Assembly: GCF_023278565.1 (NCBI RefSeq)
Contig: NC_064675.1
Coordinates: forward strand, 6,138,001 to 6,202,000
Origin: Colletotrichum lupini
Lineage: Eukaryota; Ascomycota; Sordariomycetes; Glomerellales; Glomerellaceae
Reading direction: 5' to 3'
Length of the DNA stretch: 64,000 nt
Positions 46,663 through 57,447 of the stretch are shown here, piece after piece. Each line of letters begins with the position of its first letter. The first letter of the stretch is position 1. The notes under the pieces were generated by a model. It was not told the DNA's origin. It did not search any database and saw nothing but the letters and a program-made list of their open reading frames with translations. The position numbers and the translations under genes were made by a program.

Positions 46663-47481
46663 AGCAACGAGGCCTTTTGAGCCTGAGCGGGTTGGTTGGC
46701 GGGGTAGAGGAGAGCTTGATGTGTACGAAGCGATAGAAGAAGAAGTTTAGTTGCACAAAAAGAAACAAAAAAGTGTAAAAAAGACTCTCAAAATATACCC
46801 AAAGTCAGAACATGAACTACACAGGCACACTTCAGATAGGAGCGCGGGGGGGGGGGGGGGGTTGCTGAGCGGATTGTGGACCAGAGGGTCGTGTTTGGTC
46901 TTCGTACATAACTGTTGTCGGCGTTGAGTTTTTGGCTTCTTCTTCTAGTGTTCACTTGTAATCAAGCACTTCCGTTTGGTCTCCTTCATCTTCGTCGTTT
47001 CGTCCGTCCATGACAATCGCTCTTCGTGACCGCTGTAGTGAGACAGATGGACGGGGTGCGCCCACGAGTCAAAGAATGAAACTCTGCAAACACGATGGAA
47101 GCCATAAGACTGTGACATGCTTTGAAAGATGTGACATTCGTCCACGATACCAAGAAGATGGTCCTGGTGCATTGGTCACTTGCTACTGCTGCTGCCCGAA
47201 TGGTCTCGCCGTACATGGTCAAACAGCCAGCCAGCCCAAAACCTCCTTTCTTTTTGTAATTAAGAGAAAACGCCCTTCGCCATTTCCTTTCCCCTTCTCC
47301 TTTGCAAATGCGACAACAATTCATGTACACTTCTCTCCCATCTCCCAAACCTCCCCAAGCATCCGGGTATCTGGTATAAAATCGCATCAAACCCGCCGCC
47401 GCCGCCCCCTTCCTTGGCTATGAAACTCCATTCGCGCCTCCCTCCAACTGAACCTGCTTCAACTGTACTTCGCAAAGAGGC
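46663..47481. other. Convergent 3' region between SEC63 and the gelsolin-like gene
   Basis: 0.8 kb between converging stop codons, containing a 16-base G run at 46846-46861 on the SEC63 sense strand. No gene is seen. Both 3' UTRs fall here. Confidence 0.65.
46846..46861. repeat. Poly-G tract (16 nt)
   Basis: An unbroken G run about 185 bases beyond the SEC63 stop. Confidence 0.9.
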
Positions 47482-50400
47482 TTACTCACTAAGAGCCTGG
47501 AGCGCGTGGGTGAGGGGAACGACGCGCAGAGATCGTCCGCGCTTCAGGCCGGACGCCGCCTTTTGGGGCATAATGGTCGGGCTAGACTCGTCTCGCCACT
47601 TGCGGAACACGCTCTTCAGGTCTTTGGGAATGCCTTCCAACACGACTGTCGATATGGGGATAAAGGGCCGATCTTCCATGCCACTAGCCAGAATGGCATA
47701 CTCTTGCGCAAAGTCAAGAGCGTTGCGGAAGGAGCTGTACTCGCTCTGCGCCGTCCTACCGACGATAATGTACATTTCAAAGAATGCATCCAGAACGTAG
47801 ATGGAGGAAGGGTCCAGGTCAGCCTGAGTGAACGGGCTGATTTCAGTGACCTGTGGTTATCATGGTTAGCGCTGAGCTGGAGACTAGGAACAACGTCGAG
47901 CTTACCTGCTTCGCCGCAGACGCGTCCGAGCGGAAGAGTCTTTGGCAGTACTTGTCGTAGTTGGACTTCAAACGCCAGTGGTCTGCAGAGAGCGGCTTCG
48001 TGCCGTCGTTGAAGATGGCCCAGAAGCTATCCGGCTCGCTGCCGTCCTCGATTTCTATGAGCTCGCCCATCAAGCTCAAGTCCATACCAATGAGGCGGGC
48101 GCAGCTCAGCTCATCTACATCACTGCCCTTGCCCTTCCAGAGATAGCACATTCCTGACTGCGTAATCAAGAAAGGGAACCCGGAGCAGAGGCTTGCAGAT
48201 GAGAAGTCGACCTCGTCAAACACAACCTGGCCAAGCGTCCGGCGACCACACAGCATGCTTGGTGCCAAGGAGTCGTACTTGGTGTTGGTACCGCGACGTG
48301 TGATGATCATACCTCCGAGCGCCATGATGAACTCGGGAGTTTCTCTGCCTTGGCGCATTTTGACGAGCTTGCCGCCGAGCGAACGAGCCTCCCGGTTGAC
48401 AAACAGAGTCGTGTCTTCCACAGTTGCTGCCGGTACCTCGTCACCAGCCCAGAAATATACCTCGGTCTCCTTCCAGCCAGCCTCGTTGGAAAATGTGTGA
48501 GCACAGATGTACATTTCCCGCTCGAACAAGATACGCTCGTTGTGTGATTGTACAGGTATCTTCTTCCCGTCCCCAGTAATTTGGAACAGCCTGGTGCCTT
48601 GACTTTGAATATCGCGCACCCGGGGCTTGTTCATCAACACTTCAGTGGTGTCAAGGCGGTACTCCCTCTGTGGCCGTGGCGTGCCAAAGAAGTCATCCAA
48701 TAGACTGGAGACCTCTGAGCTTGACTTCGTGGGGGATCGAACAGGAGATGCGACTGGTGTAGGCGAGGAAGGCTTCGGTGGGATAGGCAGGGGCCTTGTA
48801 GAGATCCTCGTGGGAGTATCGGTCCTTTGGACTGGAGACACCGGGCTCTCAAATCGCGACTTGGCCTCCAGAGGTGGCGACCGTACCACAGCACCGCCGA
48901 ACATCGATGCAGCGTTCTTGACGGACACAACAGGCTCGCTGTCAACCCTGTCGTTCGACTTTTGAGGTGAGCTGGGCCTGGACAGAGGTCGGCCAAAGGT
49001 TCTGAGAGGCGCTACGTGAGGGCTATCGAATTGCTCATTAGGCGGCGGTGACCGAACGGGAGACCTTGTGGGTGATCTGGGAGTTGGTTCGGGCAGCGGG
49101 CGTCCAAAAGTCCTGGTGGGCGCAGGAGCTTCCTCCACTTTGTCCGAGAAAGGCTTTGCAGGAGAACTTGGCTTAGGCTCGGGGAGAGGCCGCCCGAAAG
49201 TCTTGACAGGAGAGACTTCCTCGCTTCTCTGAAGTACAGGGCTAGGAGGCTTCTCAAATACTGGCTTCGGTCTGACTTCCTCCTCCGACTTTTGGGGTGG
49301 CGGGCTGAAGGGCTTCTCGAAAACGGGCTTGGGCTTGATGCTTGGCGACGAAGCCGGACTTTCTCTCTTCGGGCTGGCAACCTTGGGGCTGGTGATCTTG
49401 GGACTCTCTACCTTGGGGTTCTCCTTCGTCGGGCTGACCATCTTAGGCGGGCTGCTCATCTTGGGAGGGCTGTCCATCATTGGGCTCTCCCTTTTGGGAC
49501 TTTCAGGCTTTGGGCTCGACTGGTTGTTCTCTTCAAAGAATCTAGACATTCGCTTCATGTCCAGCTTCTTAGGTGAGGTGGGCTGAGAGGCGGGTTCGCT
49601 GGGTTTCTCCTCGACAGGCTTGATCGGGGAGGCCTGGAGCTTCATCGTAGGAGATCGGGACCTGCGCTTTGACACGGGATCTTCCTCCTTGGCCGGGAGA
49701 ACAGGCTTCTCTGGAGACTTTTCTGCAGGTTTCTCAGCGGGAACCTTAGAAGGGGTGCCAAAGGGCTTGAGAGGTGCTGGCCTATTCTTGGCAGCTGCTT
49801 GAGCAGCGACCTGAGCTTGAATGGACATTGGAGCCTCCTTTGCGGGGCTCTTGACGGCTGCTTCCACTACAGGCCACTCGTCCTTCGCCGGTGAGAGAGC
49901 ACTTGGGCTGGGCTTAGATTCGCTTGCCACTTCTGCGCTTGGCGCAGCTGCGGAGGGAGCCTTGGAAGACGGCGCCTTTCTTCTCGGCCCACGAGCACGA
50001 CCCTTAGTCATGTGTGTAAGCTGAGGTCCTGGAGCCGTAGGTTCGGCGGGCGCCCCGCTCGATTCTTCTGACTTTTCAGCATCACGCCCTCCATTGGTAG
50101 CCATGGGAGGGGGACCACGGGCCAAAAGTCCTGCGAGTGCAGGATTGAAGCGGCCCGCCAGGCCACCGGCAGCGGCACGTCCCTGAAGCCGACCAGGAGC
50201 AATGCTCTCCTTCTGAACCTCGACCGTAGGTCCAGATTCTACTGGCGACTTGATAGAAGGCGATTTGAGTGACGGCGACCTGGCAGAGGGCGATTTGACA
50301 GAAGGCGACCTGAGCGAAGCGACCGACTCATTGGAATCGTCTCTGTACGATGACTTGGGCCTCTCACTGACAGACTTTCGATGCTCGATAGCGGAGGGTG

Positions 50401-53108
50401 AGGTAGCATCTGATCTGCCCGAGATCGACTTGCTCAACGCATGTCTTTTCAGCAGAGCTTCTGGAACAGGGTTCTCAGATGCATTGGACTTGGTTCTAAC
50501 CACGCCTTTGCCTTGCGATTGAGCAGCCTGGAAATCCTGCTTCTTCTTCAAAATCGCATCTTTGAACTCATCCTTGCGCTCGCTAGGCTTCGGCCCACCA
50601 GTCATGTTCAAGGCCGCTTTGCCGCGCGAAATATTGTTCTTCAGCTCATCTGGCGCCACGTAATTCTGCGTCTTTGTCCGTCGCAAGTTGCCAAATACAT
50701 TCTGCAACTCGTTGGCGGGCTCTTTGGAAGAAGAAGCATCGCCAGAGACGTTTCTTGACTTCAGGCCAGCGCGGAAATCCTTCTTGGGAGGAGTTTCAGG
50801 CTTGACTTTAGCCACAGAAGGGCTGTCAGTTACCGAGGAGCGCTTTGGAATATCCACGGGCAGAGCATCTCCTTCCGGTTTGTCCTCGCCTGCCGGGCTC
50901 TTGATTGTGCTGGTGCGAAAGCTTGGGCTGCTGATGCTGCCGCCGGTCTTGTGGGTTTGTACTGGAGGTGCATATATACCCTTGAGGCCACTTACAGAGG
51001 GCTTGGAGACATGGCTTCCCATCGGTGATGAACGCATCAGCCCGCCGACATTGACTTCGTGCTTCTGCGATGATACTGAGCCGCTTCGACCAAGGTCGGC
51101 ACTGGGGTTGGCAGCCTTGTGAGCCTTTGCTTTGTTGAGCTCCACCATCCAAGCTGGCTGGTTTGATACCGGCGGAGGCTTAGGTTTCGGAGACTCTGGC
51201 TTGTTCAGTGCAGTTTCCAGCCAGCTTGCCTTCGTCGGGCTCCATCTCCTAGAATCCATAGTCTTCGAAGGGCTTGACGGCGGTGTCACATCCTTATTGT
51301 CCTCCTCCTTGTTATCGAGCTTGGTATCGAGCTTGACGTCGGGCTTGGCCTCAGGCTTGGCTTCGGGAGGAGGTGCTGCTGCAGGTGCTTTTGGTGTAGT
51401 CTCGATCTCGTCTTGTTGTTCCTGGTTGCTATGTCGAGAAGTAGGGCGAGAGGCAGGGCGGGACAGAGACCGAGAGTGAGATGACCCCGTAGGTGTAGCA
51501 GCTCCGTCCCGCATGTACATGCTCTGCGGACGGGAGCGAGACTCAGGCCGGCTTGAAGCAGCTGAATCGGCGCGTACGAGGCCAGGGGGAGAGGTTACAC
51601 TCCATCTCTTGACGCTGTCTGACCTCTTCATCATTGCGCTTTGGACGAAACCACCCATGCCCTTGGTAGGAGAAACAGGTCGCGTGGGTGACGAGCGACC
51701 AGATCCAATGATTGACTTTCGGCGCAGCGCTGTGGGATCATTCTCGGAGATCTCGGCAGGGGGGTCGAGTCTCTGGGAGCTGCCGAGTGACAGCGGCGAG
51801 CCCAGTCTGGTGTCTTTCGTCGGGCTAGACTGCTCAGCAGACAAGTCTGTCGAAGAGCTGCGGCTCATGCCGGGGAGCTGATGGGCGCGCATTGAGGACA
51901 TGTCGTTGGTATCAGTATCCTCAACCTGACTCTTGCGATTTGCAGCTGAGCCGACGCTGGCACGATCGGCCGTTTGGCGGAACCACGCGGGGTCTTTGGA
52001 ACCCAGTGATTGCGAGATTTGGTCCCTAGAGAAGGTCTGCTCGGTTGCGGAGGAGGGGTCGGGAGTTGGGTTCTGCGAGGTCCTGGTCGCGTTCTCGGCG
52101 GCGACGACGGACAAGGGACGGCTCTTGGATCGATCCGAATGCTGAGAGTTGGGACGTCTCTGCCACGACAGCGGCCGCGCTCCTTGTACGCCGCCGGTAG
52201 GAGAGGTCACGCTCGATCGCTTGCTTTCGGCGTCAAAGGGGGAATCGTTCTCCTTGGTTGGAGAGGTTGAGAAGCTGTCCATGGTTTCGGGAGCTGCGAT
52301 GCCTCGTGAGAGAGGGCGAGGGCTGCCTGTGTGTTCGAGACCGGGAGAAGACAGTCTTAGGTCATCGGAAAGCTGCGTCGTGTGTGTGTTACCTCGAGAG
52401 GAGGGTGGTGGGGTGTTGGCCGGGGACGATTTCTGAGGGGAAATGGATCGAGCGCGTTCTGTCAAGTGTTGTCAGAGAATGCGATCCAAAGATTTTCTTC
52501 TGGTTGAAAAACACGGTCGCGCAACAAGATGGGAGAGAAGAACAGTGCCAATTGCAGAGGAAAAGTGAGCGTCGATGATTTCCCTTTAGGTCACAGGCGA
52601 AAAAACAATGGACGAAGGCCGTGTGTGGTGGTTATTGGGGGTGGGAGTCAAGGCGTTGAGGCGTCGCCCGCGGCTCGCCCAGTGCGGCGGCCGTCCCGTC
52701 AGTAGCTCAGCTCTTGGGCCAAGGGCAACCTGAACCTGAACATAGCACGGCACGAGCACGAGCAAGACGAATGGCACACGGCAAGCTGCAAAGTAGGATT
52801 TGTGCCTTGGCCGAGTCGGGAAAAGAAAGCTTGTTGAATAGGGCAGACACGGTGGTGGTAGGTAGATGATGCAGTGAGTGAGGGGAGGAGAGACAAGCAG
52901 TAGTAAGGCAAGAGGGGAAGCAAGGAGAAAGACAGCAAGATGTGTAGGTAGACGTACCGGCGCGGCGAGCTTGTCGTTCTCTCTTCTCTTGCTGTATCTT
53001 TTCGTCGAGTTCGCGTTGACGGGCGTCGTCTTCTTCGGTTCGGCGAGCATTCATCTCCTTGACATCTTGCAAAAACTTGGAGACGTCGTCCATTGTTTGT
53101 TCCGACAT
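47482..53108 (-). CDS. Large DUF4045 / gelsolin-repeat protein, probable actin regulator
   Basis: Exons 53108-52958, 52458-47906 and 47850-47482 give 1690 residues; introns are 499 nt (GTACGT) and 55 nt (GTAAGT). The first exon supplies a charged coiled-coil start (DDVSKFLQDVKEMNARR to RERQARRA) that joins ERARSISP in exon 2. Residues about 50-1230 are disordered and Ser/Pro/Lys-rich, fitting my memory of the fungal DUF4045 region; an in-frame ATG at 53093 is an alternative start. Seen repeats: a KSPS-type block near 50240-50310, SP-K blocks near 49380-49520, and a TFGRPLPEP unit repeated about four times at 48980-49200. The last 450 residues contain gelsolin-like domains (LFQITGDGKKIPVQS, MYICAHTFSNEAGWKETEVYFWAGDEV, GMCYLWKGKGSDVDE, IYVLDAFFEMYIIVGR). 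Gelsolin domains bind actin and often calcium; actin regulation at growing tips is inferred only. Confidence 0.88.
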
Positions 53109-53325
53109 GTTGAGGCGGAGGACAGAGTCATGACACGGTTGCGGGTGGGGGAGGAATGGAAACAGGTGGTTCTGTATGCGCAGGAATCCCCCCGGTTAGG
53201 ACGTATGTCGTGGCAAGGCGAACGGGTAAGGTAGTGAGGTCTTTGTTGGAGAAGGATATGTTGTCTATTTTTTCCCTCCCTCAGTCGGTCTCGTCTTTGG
53301 TGTCTGGTCCGTCCGTGGCGGGATT

Positions 53326-53350
53326 AGGACAGGACAGGACAGGACAGGAT
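53326..53350. repeat. (AGGAC)n pentanucleotide repeat, running into GGGAT repeats
   Basis: Five AGGAC units followed directly by GGGAT units to about 53360, upstream of the gelsolin-like gene. Confidence 0.9.
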
Positions 53351-54403
53351 GGGATGGGATAAGGTAAGGTAGGTGTGCGCAGTGCTCCGTCAGGTACGCA
53401 GGACGCAGTGCAAGGTACCTCTGGTTCGTCACCTCTTGGATGGGTGCCGCTAGGCAAATGGCGCCAAAGCAAGGTACTTGGGCCAAGGCGAGAGCGGAGC
53501 AGCCTCACAGACGTAAGGCAAGGTAGCGTAGCCCACGGTTAGGTACGGATGGGCAGGCGTGCGTCGTGGATGGAGACAAAATGGAGTCGGGTCTCTGGTC
53601 TCTCTGGCGACTTTATTGTTTGGATTGAAGAATTGCCTTTCTTACTTGGCATAAGGTACCTTAGGTTGCTAGGTTGTGTGGTTGTGTAGTTGTGTGTACT
53701 GAAAACTTGTCGAATGCGTGTAGTACCCGAGTTTCTGTTGATGTGGGCGGCGACGGCGGCGGCTGAGGCGAAGGAGCATGAACCACAACCCTGGGAAATG
53801 CAGTCGGCGTGAGCAAGTAGCAGCTGTGAACGCGGCCTGCTTTCTCTCTGGACGGGATGCAAAGAGGACAATGATGTTTATCACTGGTGACCTGACTGAA
53901 GTAAGGTGCTGCAGGGTCGAAAGTAAACACAGATGACCTGAGGTGAAGGCAAGCAGGTTTCTGCGAAGGCTCCTTCCGGATGCTTACTGCGTGCTGATGC
54001 GAACAGTTGCATCCCGCGTCCAGGCTGGGCAGTCTGGGCTTGCCTCTTTTTTCTTCCTTGCCCTTGCCAATTGGGCAGGTGAACAGGCCCCCCAACAATA
54101 GCAGCCTGCACGTCAGGTAGCACTGGGCGCTGGGTGACTAGGCTGGTCTCTTGAAATGATTTCTTTCGATATGCCCATTGCCCACAGACAGGCGCAACTG
54201 TGCAACTTTCACCACAATTATTCCCATACACGCGGGGGCTTCAACTTGAAGTTCTTTGCCAATGTCTCAAACGATTTCAGCAAGCTGCTCGAATGGTTTC
54301 AACTCAGCTCTTCTCAGCTCAGCTAAGCTTCCCTAATGCGGCCATCTGGCTTGGCCTTCGTAAGGTAGACGAGGAAGACCTCGAGGTGCGAATACCTACT
54401 ACC

Positions 54404-54419
54404 TACTACGTACGTAGTA
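54404..54419. repeat. Perfect 16-base palindrome
   Basis: TACTACGTACGTAGTA reads the same on both strands, and is flanked by CCTACTACCTAC on the left and AGGTAAGGTAG on the right, so imperfect symmetry extends further. Confidence 0.85.
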
Positions 54420-55465
54420 AGGTAAGGTAGTTTGCAGGTGGATGTACATACACAAAGAAAGTGGAACCAAAACAACAAGGGTACGTACCTCAAGGTAGGT
54501 GAGGTGTTGCTGCGTGCATTGGCCACTCGCTTCTCCACATCGGCAACCCCTGTCTCACAATGGATATATTTCGTACCTGAGATCCCTTGCACCAAATTTC
54601 GACATTCAAGCGCCCTTACTGGCCCGATGGGGCGTTTCAATCACATCGTTTCAAACCATGATTTCCGGAGGGATGTCCCGGTATTCAAACTTCAACGGCT
54701 TGCAATCTCTCTCCTCGGTCTGCTGTAATGAATGCAATTCCCTTCCAAGCCCGACTACCTTAGGTAGTTCAGCCCGGACCCAAAAGACACGCACATACTT
54801 CAAAGTGCTCTGAAGAATCACAGACAATCTAACCCGGTGCTGACGTTGACGGATAGCGGCGTACCGTCAGTGTCCCCTCATTTCGTATTTCTTCTTCTCG
54901 GGCATCTTCGGACCAAGCAGTGACCCGATTTTAAGCAGAAAGGCAATCGCGCAATGGGCCACATCCACACATGTACGGAGACAGTACTTCGTAGACGCAT
55001 CACGGCCGTCATTCTCAGCCTCAAAGAATATATTGCCCATGCTATTAATACGGATAGTGGTGATCTCCTATTCAACAACGTGGCTTCGCATCTCTCGACG
55101 CTGGGTATCCCATCTAAGGTACTTGTCACTCCGTTGCACAACGTCGATCCCGACTCCCGAGAGCCGTCACAGAATCACTCGGATCCGGCCCTTACTGGGA
55201 CCGTCCTTCCAGAACACTCTGACACGCTTCACCATGCCCCCTTTTGGCCCGGCCGCCTCTATGCCCGTCCGTCTTTATCCTAGCCATTCCCAGTTTCCTA
55301 ACGGCGCACCCGGGAACTAGCTGAACGAACGTGGCCAGGACATCCTCGAATCGCTGGCTCGATGAGCCTCGAGAGCGAGTGAGGAGCCGCACCGTCGTAG
55401 TGGTGACTGGTGACCTGGCAAGAGAAGCTAACCACCAAATGCATACCTGAACTCCCCACTTGCCT

Positions 55466-56337
55466 CTAGTACAGGAACAGCCTCTTCTTTGCGTCGTCCA
55501 CCACCCAAGCAAGGCCTTCCTTGAGGTTGCTGCCTGTCATGGCACTGCATCGCAGGACGTGCCAGCGATGTGTTCTAATCGCCTCCAATTGCAGCCCCTG
55601 GATGAAATACGTCAGCTCGGCTCCCCCTAGTAATGGTCCAAGATGTGGTTGTCCCGGAGCACCCAACTTGAAGAATTTCCTGCTCGTCCATGCATCCGTT
55701 GACGTCGGTCTTGTTGGCAAACACGAGCAAACTTGCTCCAGACAATCGCTGTCAATCCAAAGTTAGCACCCGACGTGGTCGTATCCACTTCCACACGTGT
55801 CGTCGTCCTCCTCCCCATCCTCGCCGTTGGCACGAACCTCTTCTTGCAGCAGGCCGTGGAGCTCCTCTCTGCAATCCTCGATTCGCAGTCGATCTGTGGC
55901 ATCGACGACCCAGATCAACGCATCCGTCTTTTCAAAGTAATTCCGCCAGTACGAGCGTAGTGTCTTTTGCCCACCCACGTCCCCTATTCTGGTCAGACTT
56001 GCCGCCAACGAAACTCAGCATCAGCCAGAGGACGTACAAATGTTTAGCTTGTATCTGGTGTATGGTTAGCACTCTTGCATGAGAATGGACTGGATAGATG
56101 TGCCGACGAACCCATCGTAGTCTATAGTCTTGATGATGAAGCCCAATGTCGGGCTTACTGTGTTGACGTCTTCGCCCATAATCTTCTTGACAATCGTGGT
56201 CTTTCCCGCATTATCGAGGCCTCTGTATTCAGCATCAGCAAGTAGGAAAGTGGCCCGTGTGGGGGTTGGCTCACTGACAGCATCAGGATTCGCATCTCCT
56301 TGTCTTTGAGACGTGCTTTTCTCAGAATGGACAACAT
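55466..56337 (-). CDS. ARL2: ARF-like GTPase ARL2
   Basis: Small GTPase of the Arl2/Cin4 type, which acts with tubulin-folding cofactors. Six exons: 56337-56279, 56222-56112, 56054-56038, 55983-55838, 55748-55668 and 55597-55466, giving 181 residues. Introns are 56, 57, 54, 89 and 70 nt. Seen: the N-terminus [20 protein letters not shown] (no Gly2, so no myristoylation, as in Arl2); P-loop GLDNAGKT (21-28); [15 protein letters not shown] switch [19 protein letters not shown] (from 63), diagnostic of the Arl2 group; FANKTD (122-126); and CSAMTGSNL (from 155). Exon 3 is only 17 nt. Four of the five donors are unusual for fungi (GTCAGT, GTTCGT, GTTCGT, GTTGGG; the other is GTACGT), yet every junction restores conserved sequence, so I trust the model. 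Confidence 0.94.
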
Positions 56338-57447
56338 GACGAACGGACGGGAATCCTATCCCTGGCATGCATCGACTACTGTGTTCTTTCTCGAGTATCT
56401 CAAGGTTTAGGGACTGCTCATCACGGCAAACTTTTTGTCATGTATAAGAGCTGGTGCAGTGGATAGAGGTTCATCGGCGCTGCCTGAATGGATCGATCAA
56501 CCACACGTGACCCCGCAGCATCGGTCTGGGCTCGGTGAAGTAACTACCAATAGCGCTTACCGAGCACACCGAGCGTTTGAACCACAAGCATCGCCAAATG
56601 TACATGATGGGTATTTCTCACCACGCCACAACGATATCCCAAGATGGTCATAGTAATATTTCTATGCCTGATATATACATTATGATATATCAGAGGGACT
56701 TGGTCGGAGTCTCATGGACAAAAGAGTGGCCTTGGTGGTCTAATACTGCGTAGGGAGAATCAATCATCAATTGCCTCACATCAGAATGAACAGAATTGCC
56801 TTCAAGAGAAAAAGTTTTCAGGCATCTCTTGAGCCCGATTTCTATCAATGGAAATGGAGCGTTCGAACGCATATATTTGGTATGAGGTAGGTGGTAAGAG
56901 GAAAGGGGCTTCCGGGAGAAGCCTGTGCCTGCCCCGAACAGGTGTGCCGTTGTACCTTCCTCCGACTTGCCTAGAAATTTCACCTTCAAAATATTTCCTA
57001 CCGCACACCCCACCCACTTCCCTTCCTCTCTCCGATGTATCTCTGACCCAACTCTACCCTTTCTCACTCAAACCGCTACACACCGAAAGCTTCTTACTTC
57101 CCTTGAACTGTCCATCCTCTTCATCGACAGAAGGGGTTTTGTAATCTTTCACTAATTCCAGAGAGCCAGCTGATATTTCAGCTATCGCTTCATCTCTACA
57201 AATCGACACCAGAAAATTCACCTTTGCTTCAGGGTGCCTTGGTTCAAGTCCGACGCGCTCTCACCATACAACCTCGCGCAGATACTCCTTGACGTATCTG
57301 CGCTTCTACATCAACACTGCCGTAACCAACAACTAGGTGAGTAAATTCACTCAAAAGAAGACATAAGTGTGCTCATTTTTCTAATACCCATTCTTCGGCT
57401 AGATACAAGGCTCATTGTCTTTGGCCAAAGCACACACCGGTTACAAG
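56338..57447. other. Divergent promoter region between ARL2 and the GNAT gene
   Basis: 1.1 kb with no coding sequence I can support. The half nearest 57447 is C/T-rich and contains a 5' UTR intron (57337-57402). Confidence 0.6.
57337..57402 (+). other. Probable 5' UTR intron of the GNAT gene
   Basis: A 66-nt segment with a strong GTGAGT donor after ACTAG, a branch-like TCTAAT and a CTTCGGCTAG acceptor. It ends 45 bases before the first ATG of the coding frame, so it would be removed from the leader. Inferred from splice signals only. Confidence 0.55.

Larger units (their letters stand above)
53109..55465. other. Intergenic region: gelsolin-gene promoter and ARL2 3' side
   Basis: 2.4 kb with no supported gene. 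It carries an AGGAC pentamer repeat (about 53326-53350) and the densest set of GGTACC/CCTAAGG motif copies in the window (53361-53373, 53651-53667, 54393-54430, 54481-54500, 54755-54767), including a perfect 16-base palindrome at 54404-54419. Confidence 0.65.

Noticed and set aside
57235..57275. A GGTTCAAGTCC box resembling a tRNA T-arm
   Set aside because: The T-stem has a mismatch, and no matching acceptor strand, D-arm or A box is found at the right distance upstream.
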